Numbered from the stretch's first letter, positions 47,125-56,614 are shown. The stretch: DNA of 64,000 bases from Virgibacillus phasianinus (GCF_002216775.1 NZ_CP022315.1:558001-622000); one strand, 5' to 3'. The notes: a model not told the origin generated them from the letters alone. Numbers and translations are program-made.

Positions 47125-47388
47125 TTACCAGAAAAATAATAAAGAAAGAGCGGTGATATATGCTAATGGTACAGCATAATTTCTACCATATCCTCCACCA
47201 TAGCCACCGAAGCCGCCAAGTCCATACCCAAAGCCACCAGGGTTTCGATTACCTAATGGTCGGAGAAAAACATGTGAATTATTAACGTCGGCAATAACTC
47301 CTCTGTGGAATCTGCCGTCTCTTGTTCTTATCCCTACTGGACGTCCAACGTTTTTTCTGCATTGATCAAAATAAGGGCCACATGACAT
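47125..47388 (-). CDS. Small protein with Sm-like start and glycine-rich tail
   Basis: An 87-residue protein. The first half, GRPVGIRTRDGRFHRGVIAD then VNNSHVFLRPL, looks like a small beta-barrel (Sm/DUF2642 type). The second half is a Gly/Tyr-rich stretch GFGYGLGGFGGYGGGYG and a hydrophobic end. Proteins of this build are frequent in sporulating Bacillaceae and may be spore or envelope components, but I cannot name it. AAAGG with a second AAGGATAGG lies before the ATG at 47388. Confidence 0.65.
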   Translation of the reverse strand: MSCGPYFDQCRKNVGRPVGIRTRDGRFHRGVIADVNNSHVFLRPLGNRNPGGFGYGLGGFGGYGGGYGRNYAVPLAYITALSLLFFW

Positions 47389-47612
47389 CCTATCCTTTGC
47401 TCCTTTCATTTCTGCCTATTCATTAGAAAACAATGCATGGGCATCAACTGAATCGCCACACATCATATGAGTAATTTATGTACGATCCGCTTATATTGAT
47501 TGGACAATAATCACATATTTCAACTAAACATTACAGGGCAATTCGCTGCACCTATTCACAGCCATTAAATAAAATGATGAAGTAAAACATCATTTAAACG
47601 AAGGATGATCCT

Positions 47613-48350
47613 ATGGATAAGTATAATTATCATGATTTTTTAGCAATCTGTGGTATTGGTGGTGCACACCCAGGCGGACTGGCACTAACAAAAGAACTTT
47701 TAAAAGAGCTGAAATTTGATCAGAACAGCAGAATACTTGATGCTGGATGTGGAACGGGACAAACATCTGCCTATTTGGCAAAAAAATACGGATGCGAAAT
47801 TACTGCACTCGATCGCCATCCAATTATGTTACAAAAGGCAAAGAAGAGATTTAGCAATGAAAATGCAACCATTCATGTAGTATGTGGTGATGTGGAAGAT
47901 ATACCTTTGGCAGATGAATCATTTGATTTAATCCTGGTTGAGTCTGTTACTGTTTTCACTAATATCCGTAAAACAATTGCTGAATTTGCACGATTATTAC
48001 GGATTGGAGGGGCTCTATTTGATCTTGAGATGACCGCAGCTACCCCCTTTTCTGAAAAAATGATGCGGGCTTTTCAGGAGGTATATGGAATAGCCCATGT
48101 TCCTACAGAGAATGAGTGGAGAAAGCTGTTTAAACAGGCAGGGTTTCCATCAATTGAGGTCGTTCACGAAAATACGGTTGCTAACATACTTGATGAACAA
48201 CCAGTGCAAACAGACACGAATGAGTTGCCAGACTTTGACCTATCTGATTCGATTGACCCTTCCATCTACCGGATTTGGGATGATCACCAACAACTAACGG
48301 AAAAATATGCAGATATGATGGAGTATAAGGTATATCGGGCTATGAAATAA
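47613..48350 (+). CDS. Class I SAM-dependent methyltransferase
   Basis: A 245-residue methyltransferase with motif I LDAGCGTGQT (about 42-51), the acidic end of strand 2 (TALDRHP), motif II CGDVEDIPLADESFD and LILVES. The UbiE/Methyltransf_11 type core fits a small-molecule or quinone-like substrate, but the acceptor is unknown. The ATG has AAGGATGATCC upstream. Single gene with a terminator at its stop. Confidence 0.82.
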   Translation: MDKYNYHDFLAICGIGGAHPGGLALTKELLKELKFDQNSRILDAGCGTGQTSAYLAKKYGCEITALDRHPIMLQKAKKRFSNENATIHVVCGDVEDIPLADESFDLILVESVTVFTNIRKTIAEFARLLRIGGALFDLEMTAATPFSEKMMRAFQEVYGIAHVPTENEWRKLFKQAGFPSIEVVHENTVANILDEQPVQTDTNELPDFDLSDSIDPSIYRIWDDHQQLTEKYADMMEYKVYRAMK

Positions 48351-48377
48351 GGTAGGACACAAGTTTGCCTACCTTTT
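48351..48377 (+). terminator. Terminator of the methyltransferase gene
   Basis: ggtagg / cctacc stem with TTTT after it. It overlaps the stop of the converging rex gene. Confidence 0.6.
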
Positions 48378-49029
48378 ATAGTTCCTCATCTATTCCTTTA
48401 TGGTCCAACGGATAATGCTTCAGAAAATAGACCAAGGCCTGCAGCTCCACTGCCAAGTCAATATGATGCACACGAATATGATCGGGTACAGTTAATCGTG
48501 CCGGGGTAAAGTTTAAAATACCGGAAACGCCTGTTTTAACCAATAATTCTGTAATCCCGTCGGCTTCAGTAGATGGAACTGTCAATATTGCAACATGGAC
48601 ACCCTTCATTTTTTCAGCCAGCTGGTCAATATGATAAACTGGCACGCCGCCTATTTCCGTCCCTACTTTACTTGGTTCCGCGTCAAAGGCCATCATAATT
48701 TTCGTATTATTGTTTTTCATAAAATTATAGTGCAGAAAGGCAGTACCCAGATTTCCAACACCAATTAAGGCGACTTCGGTAAGCTCGTCCTGATCTAATG
48801 TTTTGCGAAAAAAGCCTAATAAATATTCAACATTATAGCCATAGCCCTTTTTGCCTAATGCCCCAAAATAGGAAAAATCTCTGCGAATGGTAGCAGAATC
48901 AACTTTAACCGCTTCACTTAACTCTTTTGAGGAAACGCGCATTTTACCCTGATGATGTAGATTATTGATAAACCGATAATATAATGGCAGACGCTTGGCT
49001 GTAGCCTGCGGAATCTTATATTGTACCAT
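48376..49029 (-). CDS. rex: Redox-sensing transcriptional repressor Rex
   Basis: A 217-residue repressor that senses the NADH/NAD+ ratio. N-terminal winged helix ([40 protein letters not shown]), a [14 protein letters not shown] linker, Rossmann domain with GVGNLGTAF, and a C-terminal domain-swapped helix. When NADH is low it binds DNA and represses fermentation and respiration genes. It begins one base after the moaC stop, so it is in one operon with moaC. A Rex-box-like palindrome lies upstream of moaC. Confidence 0.95.
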   Translation of the reverse strand: MVQYKIPQATAKRLPLYYRFINNLHHQGKMRVSSKELSEAVKVDSATIRRDFSYFGALGKKGYGYNVEYLLGFFRKTLDQDELTEVALIGVGNLGTAFLHYNFMKNNNTKIMMAFDAEPSKVGTEIGGVPVYHIDQLAEKMKGVHVAILTVPSTEADGITELLVKTGVSGILNFTPARLTVPDHIRVHHIDLAVELQALVYFLKHYPLDHKGIDEEL

Positions 49030-49030
49030 C

Positions 49031-49525
49031 TTACTCCCCCTTACCCGCGCGGAAATAATCTCCTGATTTGCCGCCCTTTTTCTCTATTAAATAGGTTCTG
49101 CCTATAACCATGCCTTTGTCTAATGCTTTACACATATCATATACGGTTAACGCGGTAGCGGATGCAGCTGTCAACGCTTCCATCTCCACCCCAGTACTTC
49201 CCTTGGTTTTTACAAAGGCTTCTATGATTAGTTCGTGTTTATTGTCTCTGATACTCCAATCAAATGAAATATCAATCCCTTTTAATTGTAGCGGATGACA
49301 CATTGGAATCCAGTCAGAGGTTCGTTTTGCTGCCATAATCCCAGCGACCTGGGCCACCGCAAGCACATCCCCTTTTTTTATTTCCTGGTTCGTAATTTTT
49401 ATGTAAATTTCTTTCGTTACGAAGATACTTGATCTAGCAATCGCAGTCCGCTCCGTTTCTTTCTTCTCACTAATATCCACCATCTTCGCTCTTCCTTGCC
49501 CGTTAAAGTGAGTGAAATCGGTCAT
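49031..49525 (-). CDS. moaC: Cyclic pyranopterin monophosphate synthase accessory protein MoaC
   Basis: A 164-residue enzyme of molybdenum cofactor synthesis. It forms cyclic pyranopterin monophosphate from the MoaA product. Conserved segments are [30 protein letters not shown] and [24 protein letters not shown] lies eight bases before the ATG at 49525, preferred over a start nine codons earlier. Operon with rex, the same pair as in B. subtilis. No other moa genes are in this window. Confidence 0.95.
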   Translation of the reverse strand: MTDFTHFNGQGRAKMVDISEKKETERTAIARSSIFVTKEIYIKITNQEIKKGDVLAVAQVAGIMAAKRTSDWIPMCHPLQLKGIDISFDWSIRDNKHELIIEAFVKTKGSTGVEMEALTAASATALTVYDMCKALDKGMVIGRTYLIEKKGGKSGDYFRAGKGE

Positions 49526-49592
49526 ATTCTCATCTCCATTAAATTTATCCAATAAATCTCTTTCTACATTCTAGCAGAAAAAATATAATAAG

Positions 49593-49610
49593 TCGTGATT
49601 AATTTCACAA
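49593..49610. promoter_or_regulatory. Putative Rex operator
   Basis: tcgtgattaatttcacaa, an 18-base near-palindrome matching TTGTGA-N6-TCACAA except at one position. It lies between the divergent moaC-rex and ABC-F genes, so Rex could regulate its own operon and/or the ABC-F gene. Confidence 0.6.
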
Positions 49611-49667
49611 TTAACATTGCCTGGCCATTAAGTTTTGCGATACACTGATGTTACTGAGGTGAACGTA

Positions 49668-51587
49668 ATGATTATTATGCAATTAAATGATATAAGTAAG
49701 TCATTTGGCGCTGAAAAGATATTATCGAATATAAAACTTGAGATTAAGGACCAGGACCGAATCGCGATTGTCGGAAGAAATGGTGCTGGAAAATCAACAT
49801 TGCTTAAAATAATGGCTGGTGAATTTTCCTATGATGAAGGGGTCATGCATAAACCAAAGGGTCTCACGATTGGTTACCTGTCACAGCATACCGGACTTGA
49901 ATCAACGAAAACCATTTGGAATGAAATGTTGAATGTTTTTAAGCCACTTCTTCGAAAGGAACAAGAGCTTCGCAAGCTTGAAAAAGACATGGAAAACGCT
50001 TCTAGTTTATCGGAGGACAGTTATAACCAGTTGCTCCGGGAATATGACTCGAAACAACAGGCTTTTATCACGGAGGGTGGATACAACTATGAATCCTTTA
50101 TCAAGTCTGTTTTGAATGGTCTTCATTTTTATGAAGGAGATTACCAGACTTCGATTAGCACGCTTAGCGGCGGCCAAAAGACAAGGCTTGCTTTAGGCAA
50201 GCTGCTGCTGCAAAAGCCTGCATTACTCATCCTTGACGAACCAACAAACCATTTAGACATTGAAACACTCGGCTGGCTTGAAAACTATTTAGCAGGTTAT
50301 CCTGGTGCCGTTACAATTGTTTCCCATGATCGCTACTTTTTGGATAAGACAGTGTCGATTGTCTATGAAATCTCTTATCATAAAGCTAGAAAGTACCATG
50401 GTTCGTACAGCAAATATCTAGAACAGCGGGCACTCGACTATGAACAGGAAATGAAAGAATTTGAAAAGCAACAGTCCGAGATTAAAGAGCTTGAGGACTT
50501 TGTGCAAAAAAATATTGTTCGTGCCTCCACGACTAAGCGTGCGCAAAGCAGAAGAAAGAAGCTTGAGAAAATGGAAAAGCTGGACAGGCCAAAGGGTGAC
50601 GAATCTTCCGCCAGCTTCTCTTTTAATGCATCAAGAAGAAGTGGCAATGACGTATTAAAAATACACGATCTTGCATTTCGCTATGAGGACGATGAAAGGT
50701 ATTTGTTTGAAGGGATGAATCTCCATATAAACCGCGGTGACAGCATTGCGCTGGTTGGTCCAAATGGGATTGGCAAAACAACTTTATTAAAAATAATTAC
50801 TAGGAAGTTTCAGCCAAGCAAAGGCTCTATACAGCTTGGTACAAACGTGGAAATAGGCTATTATGATCAGGAGCAAACCAATCTAAGTCCGAATAAAACG
50901 GTACTCCAGGAATTATGGGACACATACCCAAATGAAAAGGAAAAAGACATTCGCACCGTTTTGGGGAATTTCCTTTTCTCCGGTGATGATGTATTAAAAC
51001 CTGTTTCAGCCCTTAGTGGTGGAGAAAAAGCCAGATTGTCACTTGCTAAACTAATGATGCTTCAAGCCAATTTTCTTATCCTTGATGAGCCAACCAACCA
51101 TTTGGACATTGATAGTAAAGAAGTGTTGGAATCAGCTCTGCTCGACTACAACGGTACCATTATATTTGTTTCGCATGACCGTTACTTTATTAATAAGATT
51201 GCTGAACAGGTTGTAGAGATAGAGCGTGACCATGTAACTGGATATTTAGGTGACTATGATTATTATATCGAAAAAAAGGAAGAACAGGCTGAAAGAGAAA
51301 GACTACAGCAAGAGCAAACGAGTTATTCACATGTGGATAAAAAGAATCTAAGCTTCAGGGAAGAAAAGGACAGACAACGAGAAGAACGTAAAGTCAGACG
51401 ACGTATTGATGAATTGGAAAACTTGATTGAAGAGAAAGAAAACGAACTGGCTGAACTTGAGTTAACCATGACGAAACCAGAAGTCTTCCAGGATCATGAG
51501 AAATCATTGGCGCTAACAAAGGAATCAAGCGGGATTAAACAAACGCTTGAACAACTAATGGAAGAATGGGCTGCACTCTCGGAGTAA
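49668..51587 (+). CDS. ABC-F family ATPase (YdiF-like)
   Basis: A 639-residue cytoplasmic protein with two ABC domains and no membrane part: Walker A GRNGAGKST and GPNGIGKTT, signatures LSGGQKTRL and LSGGEKARL, both with LILDEPTNHLDI, a charged P-site linker region near 240-320 and a C-terminal coiled coil. ABC-F proteins act on stalled ribosomes at the E site. This one is of the YdiF type, conserved next to tsaD/moaC. The ATG at 49668 has GAGG eight bases upstream. Confidence 0.9.
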   Translation: MIIMQLNDISKSFGAEKILSNIKLEIKDQDRIAIVGRNGAGKSTLLKIMAGEFSYDEGVMHKPKGLTIGYLSQHTGLESTKTIWNEMLNVFKPLLRKEQELRKLEKDMENASSLSEDSYNQLLREYDSKQQAFITEGGYNYESFIKSVLNGLHFYEGDYQTSISTLSGGQKTRLALGKLLLQKPALLILDEPTNHLDIETLGWLENYLAGYPGAVTIVSHDRYFLDKTVSIVYEISYHKARKYHGSYSKYLEQRALDYEQEMKEFEKQQSEIKELEDFVQKNIVRASTTKRAQSRRKKLEKMEKLDRPKGDESSASFSFNASRRSGNDVLKIHDLAFRYEDDERYLFEGMNLHINRGDSIALVGPNGIGKTTLLKIITRKFQPSKGSIQLGTNVEIGYYDQEQTNLSPNKTVLQELWDTYPNEKEKDIRTVLGNFLFSGDDVLKPVSALSGGEKARLSLAKLMMLQANFLILDEPTNHLDIDSKEVLESALLDYNGTIIFVSHDRYFINKIAEQVVEIERDHVTGYLGDYDYYIEKKEEQAERERLQQEQTSYSHVDKKNLSFREEKDRQREERKVRRRIDELENLIEEKENELAELELTMTKPEVFQDHEKSLALTKESSGIKQTLEQLMEEWAALSE

Positions 51588-51606
51588 AGAAAACTGTGAT
51601 GATTGA

Positions 51607-51778
51607 AAGGGGCTGGGACAACTAAAATGTTTGACTCAAAGACGAACAATCACAGGATAGACAGTTTAAAACGTTAATTTTTCAATAGTAGGATCTAACT
51701 CGCAGTTGATAAAAATAGCGACATAACTAAAAATCATGTTTGATGGTCCAGCGACCGCTGCGGAAAAACACTGCGCTT
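51607..51778. repeat. Left arm of a composite inverted repeat, interrupted by the IS
   Basis: Begins gaaaggggctgggacaac and ends ccgctgcgg..aaacactgcgctt. It continues after the IS at 53477 with tccgtgggcagctgatgag. It is related in opposite orientation to 53600-54245: for example agcgacataacta versus the reverse complement of tagttacgtcgca, and ggggctgggacaa versus that of ttgtctcagcccc. No gene is evident. Confidence 0.65.
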
Positions 51779-51844
51779 TGATATGCTCCCATTAGAGTAG
51801 ACATCTTAAGAATAAAAAAGACTACTCTAAAGGAGGAAATTTTC

Positions 51845-52534
51845 TTGGCACATCCGTATTATACAGCTGATCTTAAATGGAAGATTGTACAGGAATATAA
51901 AAAAGAGGGACGCGTATTAGCGAAGCTAACCCGTAAATATGGTGTTCACCATTCCAGTGTAAAGGAGTGGGAACAAATCGTAAATAAGGAAGGTAAGAAG
52001 GGCTTAGAGCATCGTCCCCATGAGAAAGTTTATTCAAAAAAGGTAAGACAGGCAGCCATTGCTGATTATCAATCGGGGAATTATTCTTTACGGGAAGTAT
52101 CACAGAAATATGAAATATCAAGCCCATCAGTTTTAAGAAATTGGCTGAAGAATTACAATCGTCATAGGGACATACTTGAACGTGCAAAGGAAAGGGGTAT
52201 TTCTATGACGGCGAAAAGACAAAAAACAACCAAGGGTGAGCGTATACAAATTGTACGGGTGGCACTCCAAAACGACAAAGATTACCAGGTCACTGCTGAG
52301 CTTTGTGGTGTATCCTATCAACAAGTTTATCAATGGGTTCGCAAATATGAAGAAGGTGGATGGGATGCCTTGGATGATCGCCGTGGGAAACCGAAACCGG
52401 GGGCCGCATTAACAATCGAAGAGAAGTTGAAACGTCAAATACGAGAGAAAGAAAAAGAGAATGAACGCCTAAAGGCAGAGGTAGATTTTTTAAAAAAGTT
52501 GGAACAGCTGGAAAAGGGGGAGATAAAACGGTAA
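51845..52534 (+). CDS. IS3-family transposase OrfA (helix-turn-helix subunit)
   Basis: A 229-residue DNA-binding part of the transposase. It has repeated helix-turn-helix segments (KWKIVQEYKKEGRVLAKLTR, SLREVSQKYEISSPSVLRNW, VTAELCGVSYQQVYQWVRKY) and a C-terminal leucine-zipper-like helix. TTG start with AAAGGAGG eight bases upstream. Near its end the A-AAA-AAG heptamer lets some ribosomes slip by -1 into the orfB frame, which is open from there, making the OrfAB transposase. Confidence 0.87.
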   Translation: MAHPYYTADLKWKIVQEYKKEGRVLAKLTRKYGVHHSSVKEWEQIVNKEGKKGLEHRPHEKVYSKKVRQAAIADYQSGNYSLREVSQKYEISSPSVLRNWLKNYNRHRDILERAKERGISMTAKRQKTTKGERIQIVRVALQNDKDYQVTAELCGVSYQQVYQWVRKYEEGGWDALDDRRGKPKPGAALTIEEKLKRQIREKEKENERLKAEVDFLKKLEQLEKGEIKR

Positions 52535-52539
52535 GCCGT

Positions 52540-53427
52540 GTGAGACAGGAGAACCAATATCGTATTGTTGATCAATTAAGTGGGAAAAAGGGCTATTCCA
52601 TTGGGTTATTGTGTGAAGTAGCTGGTGTAAATCGGGGAGCCTATTATAAGTGGAAGGGTCGGGAAGACTCAGAAGAAGACCAGTTTAATCAGAAGGTAAT
52701 GAAGGATATTCAAGCCCAACGCAAAAGAGATCAAACGCTTGGTTATCGCCGTATGACTATATTTTTGAACCGACACTACGAAAAGAATCATGAATTTTTG
52801 GTGAATAAAAAACGAGTGTATCGTTTAATGCAGATTATGGGAATGAAGTCTGTCATTCGTCGGAAAAAATATACCTATAAGCCTTCTTCAGAGACACATA
52901 CCGCAAAAAATGTCTTGAATCGTAATTTCAAAGCTTCACTGCCAAATGAAAAATGGTTAACAGATGTAACGGAATTGAAGTATGGCCGGGATCAGAAAGC
53001 ATATTTAAGCGCTATTTTGGACATGTATGATAATCGTATTGTCTGTTATAAATTGACTCGAGCCAACAACAATGAATTAGTGTTTGACACTGTAAATGAA
53101 GCACTTGCCAGTCTTTCAAATGAGCATCCCTTATTACACACGGATCGTGGTGTTCAATACACTTCTTATGGTTTTAAACGTATCGTGGAGAGTGCTGGGT
53201 TACAGCACAGCATGTCACGCCCCGGAAAGTGTATTGACAATGGGCCGATGGAAGGTTTTTGGGGAACATTAAAATGCGAGAAGTATTATCTAAACACATG
53301 GACAGATTGTTCATTTGAGCAGTTAGCTATAGCCATCGGTGATTATATTAATTACTATAATAATGAACGTTATCAACCAGTTTTAGGCGGATTAGCGCCA
53401 ATGGAATGCTTAGCGTTATCCGCCTAA
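52540..53427 (+). CDS. IS3-family transposase OrfB (DDE catalytic part)
   Basis: A 295-residue catalytic part with the DDE triad Asp142 (LTDVTEL), Asp202 (HTDRGVQYTS) and Glu238 (GPMEGFWGTLK), with 35 residues between the last two, as in the IS3 family/retroviral integrase fold. The GTG at 52540 lacks a convincing role as the main start: the frame is open back to the orfA slippery site, so it is probably made mainly as an OrfAB fusion. Confidence 0.9.
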   Translation: MRQENQYRIVDQLSGKKGYSIGLLCEVAGVNRGAYYKWKGREDSEEDQFNQKVMKDIQAQRKRDQTLGYRRMTIFLNRHYEKNHEFLVNKKRVYRLMQIMGMKSVIRRKKYTYKPSSETHTAKNVLNRNFKASLPNEKWLTDVTELKYGRDQKAYLSAILDMYDNRIVCYKLTRANNNELVFDTVNEALASLSNEHPLLHTDRGVQYTSYGFKRIVESAGLQHSMSRPGKCIDNGPMEGFWGTLKCEKYYLNTWTDCSFEQLAIAIGDYINYYNNERYQPVLGGLAPMECLALSA

Positions 53428-53476
53428 ATTTTTCAAGCTTTTTATTTACACTGTCTACTTGACAGGGGTCAGTTCA

Positions 53477-54245
53477 CTTTCCGTGGGCAGCTGATGAGTC
53501 TCCTCGAGCTTACGCTCTCCGGGGTCTCATCGAGGCTTCTGCTCCCACAGGAGTCTCCGCGTTTTTCCTCCGCTAATATGTACTTGGCAACAGTATTACA
53601 TGGTTTATCCCCTATCACGATAGTGTCTTACGCTCCAGACAGTTAATTCCTGCGTGAATAGCCCCAGCCGGAAGACCTGCTTCGTAAAGTGATAGGCACT
53701 GAAAAAGTGGTGGATTTTAAAAATATAGCTTTTGACCTTCACCTAGCATCTTGAATATACGGAGACTCCTCGAAAAAGAAAAGCACTTTTTCTTCGTGCG
53801 ATGCCTATTCAGGGAAGTTTTCCTTGTCCTGCGGGAAGTGAGAGATCGGCGAGACCCCGGAGGACGGCAGTTAATGAAGCCCGACTAAAACCGCCCTTTG
53901 CGGGCAATGTCGGCTACCCCTTGCCGGGGCAAGGAGACTCGACACTCGCCCGCGGAAAGCGCAGTATATTCAAGATGCGATGATAGATCCACCTATTTTG
54001 TACTACATTTTACCTTTTCAGTGGCCTCATCTTTGCTACCCTAGCAGGCTCAGCGCGAGCCCACGGAAAGCCCGTAGCGGTGGACTTACACTCTTATAGT
54101 TACGTCGCAGTTTATGAAAATTCTTTGTAAGGTTTACAAAAACAGCCAAGAAAAATATCCGAACTAATCCAAATTCTAATTAAAGAATTTGGAATCATAG
54201 TTCGGATTTCTCCATGACTGAATCACTTTTGTCTCAGCCCCTTCT
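53477..54245. repeat. Right part of the composite repeat region
   Basis: Holds the rest of the split left element, GC-rich palindromes and then an inverted relative ending tttgtctcagccccttc. The palindromes include gtgggcagctgatgagtctc..gggtctcatcgaggcttctgctcccac at about 53482-53550 and gcgggaagtgagagatcgg..gcccgcggaaagcg at about 53829-53962. I see no coding potential. Comparable repeats are familiar in Bacillaceae genomes. Confidence 0.7.
54157..54207 (-). terminator. Long hairpin after the tsa operon
   Basis: atccgaact..aatccaaattct pairs with agaatttggaatc..agttcggat around aattaa. On the minus strand it is followed by ATTTTTC, so it can end the leftward tsaD transcript. It is also part of the repeat element. 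Confidence 0.65.
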
Positions 54246-54256
54246 GCTTATTAGGA

Positions 54257-54406
54257 TAATCCACAGACATATACACAACTTGTGTGTGGAATTTCTTGAA
54301 CCTCTATGACTTATGCACATTATCCACAAACATCCATATAGTTACCCACAAAAACTATCCACATCCACCAGTTTGCTTTAATAAGGTTCTCCCTATGATA
54401 TCCACA
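54257..54406 (+). promoter_or_regulatory. DnaA-box cluster
   Basis: Six 9-mers in the same orientation: TAATCCACA (54257), TTATGCACA (54311), TTATCCACA (54320, perfect), TTACCCACA (54342), CTATCCACA (54355) and ATATCCACA (54398). All but the perfect one differ by one base from the consensus. No replication origin genes are near, so this is a DnaA-titration or regulatory cluster. From memory, B. subtilis has such a cluster in the same gcp-ydiF interval. Confidence 0.8.
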
Positions 54407-54422
54407 GACATGTTGATAACTA

Positions 54423-55436
54423 TTATTTTAATACAAGAGACGGATTGGCGTTCATATCCCAGCCTGATCTTTTTCCTTGTTCAAAGGCAATCGTTCCCGC
54501 TGCAGCGATCATTGCGGCGTTATCTGTGCATAACTGTATCGGAGGAATTAATAAAGGGATATCAGATTTAGTAAAACGGCTGGTAAGTGCCTGACGCAAT
54601 CCTTTATTAGCCGCAACACCCCCAGCTATGATAACCTGCTTAACGTCGTGCTTCGTTGCGGCCTGATACGTCTTTTCAGTAAGAACTTCTACTACACTAG
54701 CTTGAAAACTGGCGGCAATATCTTCCGGGTTTAAACTTTCACCACGTTGTTCAGCATTGTGGATTGTGTTGATAACTGCGGACTTTAATCCACTAAAGCT
54801 AAAATTCAGGCTTCCTTCATCGAGCCATGCCCGCGGAAATGGTATCGATTCCTCTCCGGCACAAGCCAATTTATCTATTTCAGGTCCTCCTGGGTAAGGC
54901 AATTTGAGCATACGTGCAACCTTGTCATATGCCTCGCCGGCTGCATCATCAAGTGTTTCCCCGATTACTTCAAAGTTGCCATGCTCACGCATGAGTACTA
55001 GCTCTGTATGTCCCCCTGATACAACCAAAGCCAACAACGGAAATTCAAATTCTTTTTCCAGTCGGTTTGCATAAATATGACCAGCAATATGATGGACTCC
55101 CACAAGAGGTATTTGTTTAGCAAAAGCTAAAGCCTTTGCGGTATTCACCCCCACAAGCAGAGCGCCTACTAATCCTGGTCCTTCCGTAACTGTAATGGCA
55201 TCAAGTTGATCCCATGTGACATCTGCCCGGTCAAATGCTTCCTCCAATACAATTGTCATCTGTTCCACATGATGTCGTGAGGCAATTTCAGGAACCACTC
55301 CTCCGAATCGTTTATGACTTTCAATTTGGGAGGCTACGACATTCGACAGGACCTCTGTGCCATTTCTTAAAATAGCTACTGCTGTTTCATCACAGCTTGT
55401 TTCAATTCCCATAATATATGTATCTTTTTTCATCAT
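54423..55436 (-). CDS. tsaD: tRNA threonylcarbamoyladenosine transferase TsaD
   Basis: A 337-residue catalytic subunit that moves threonylcarbamoyl onto A37 of ANN-decoding tRNAs, with TsaB and TsaE. Kae1/Gcp-type ASKHA fold: [14 protein letters not shown], the metal ligands [16 protein letters not shown] and [10 protein letters not shown]. The ATG at 55436 overlaps the rimI stop (ATGA). A GTG at 55448 also reads in frame but gives four extra residues. Last gene of the thiL-tsaE-tsaB-rimI-tsaD operon. Confidence 0.96.
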   Translation of the reverse strand: MMKKDTYIMGIETSCDETAVAILRNGTEVLSNVVASQIESHKRFGGVVPEIASRHHVEQMTIVLEEAFDRADVTWDQLDAITVTEGPGLVGALLVGVNTAKALAFAKQIPLVGVHHIAGHIYANRLEKEFEFPLLALVVSGGHTELVLMREHGNFEVIGETLDDAAGEAYDKVARMLKLPYPGGPEIDKLACAGEESIPFPRAWLDEGSLNFSFSGLKSAVINTIHNAEQRGESLNPEDIAASFQASVVEVLTEKTYQAATKHDVKQVIIAGGVAANKGLRQALTSRFTKSDIPLLIPPIQLCTDNAAMIAAAGTIAFEQGKRSGWDMNANPSLVLK

Positions 55437-55879
55437 AAATTCACCCACATAACGATTGCATCTTCCTTATTATCCGTGTAGTAATTCTTGCGCAGACCAC
55501 CTGGAACCAGCCCGAATTTCCGGTACATGCGTTGTGCAATAACATTGGTAACCCGTACTTCAAGCGATAAGCGGCTGCTTCCTAAACGGATTGCCTGCTT
55601 CATAGTAAATTCAAAAAGCTTCTCACCTAGCCTATGACCCCGGTAGCTTGGCATGATAGCTATATTTGTTATTTGTGCATCATCGATGACAACCCATAAA
55701 CCCGCATATCCAATAATAATCCCATCTACTTGTATAACAAAGTAGTGAGCAAATTGATTTTTTGTAACCTCCTGGTAAAAAATATCCTCTGACCAGGGTG
55801 TTGCAAATGATGCTTTTTCTACATCCACAACGGAGTCAATATCCGTAAGTTCCATTTGACGAATAACTAAATCAGCCAT
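55433..55879 (-). CDS. rimI: Ribosomal protein S18-alanine N-acetyltransferase
   Basis: A 148-residue GNAT acetyltransferase with the acetyl-CoA motif [19 protein letters not shown] and [18 protein letters not shown]. RimI acetylates the N-terminus of ribosomal protein S18 in E. coli. In Bacillaceae the assignment rests on this conserved place between tsaB and tsaD. It overlaps tsaB by eight bases, and AAGGAAG precedes the ATG. Confidence 0.9.
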   Translation of the reverse strand: MADLVIRQMELTDIDSVVDVEKASFATPWSEDIFYQEVTKNQFAHYFVIQVDGIIIGYAGLWVVIDDAQITNIAIMPSYRGHRLGEKLFEFTMKQAIRLGSSRLSLEVRVTNVIAQRMYRKFGLVPGGLRKNYYTDNKEDAIVMWVNL

Positions 55880-56579
55880 TTTGATTTACTTCCTTCTGCG
55901 CCTTAAGCCAGTTAGCTTCAGCTTCAACCAGCCGTAAATAGTTTGGTGTTAGTGAATGTGTCTTATCAGCCTGCTTATATTTGCCCGCAAGTGCTAAATG
56001 AGAAGGCTTTGCTGAATGAAAAATGGAATCTGGGATTATCGCATTATTACCCAGCTTTTCCTTAATCAAAGGTTGATGTAATGCAATATCCTGACTCAGG
56101 AATAAAATTTGTTTTCTCTCATTTGCTAAACGCTCCAGCCATTCATTCATTTGCATGTTAACCTCTTCACCAACTAATTCCATTTTGTTCCGATTCCACT
56201 GGTATAATCCTGTATAAATCATCCCGCGTCGCGCGTCAAAGAATGGACAAACATACGAATTGAAAAAACTTCCCTGATAGGCAAGTGTCTCCAGGCTTGA
56301 TACTCCTTTAACAGGAATGCCAAGCGACCACGCCATTGCTTTTGCTGTTGCTAACCCAATACGTACACCAGTAAACGAACCCGGACCCTTTGCAACAATA
56401 ATTTCATCCAGTTGTTCAGGACTCATTGATGTGTCTTTCATTAATTGACTAATTGCCGGCATCAGCCTGACCGAATGATTCTTCGTAAGGTTTGTGACAA
56501 TTTCACCTAGTAATACGTTATTTTTTACAACAGCTACACCCATAATTTGATTCGAGGTATCGATTGCAAGTACATTCAT
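55872..56579 (-). CDS. tsaB: tRNA threonylcarbamoyladenosine complex subunit TsaB
   Basis: A 235-residue non-catalytic partner of TsaD with the same fold: VLAIDTSNQIMGVAVV at the start and KGPGSFTGVRIGLATAKAMA. It forms the TsaB-TsaD heterodimer needed for t6A synthesis. Lies 35 bases after tsaE and overlaps rimI. Confidence 0.94.
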   Translation of the reverse strand: MNVLAIDTSNQIMGVAVVKNNVLLGEIVTNLTKNHSVRLMPAISQLMKDTSMSPEQLDEIIVAKGPGSFTGVRIGLATAKAMAWSLGIPVKGVSSLETLAYQGSFFNSYVCPFFDARRGMIYTGLYQWNRNKMELVGEEVNMQMNEWLERLANERKQILFLSQDIALHQPLIKEKLGNNAIIPDSIFHSAKPSHLALAGKYKQADKTHSLTPNYLRLVEAEANWLKAQKEVNQNG

Positions 56580-56614
56580 ATCTTGAAACTCCTTATATTT
56601 CTAAAATTGTATCA

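Larger units (their letters stand above)
51779..53476 (+). mobile_element. IS3-family (IS150-like) insertion sequence, complete
   Basis: About 1698 bp. Imperfect terminal inverted repeats: left tgatatgctcccattagag.. (51779-51803), right ending gacaggggtcagttca (53452-53476), with TGA..TCA outermost. A 3-bp ctt flanks both ends (51776-51778 and 53477-53479), as expected for a target duplication. It carries orfA and orfB in -1 register with an A-AAA-AAG slippery site at 52492-52498. It looks intact. Confidence 0.85.

Noticed and set aside
51779-53476. The IS as part of a larger transposon or island
   Set aside because: The flanks carry a 3-bp duplication and ordinary core genes on both sides, with no cargo genes between the inverted repeats.
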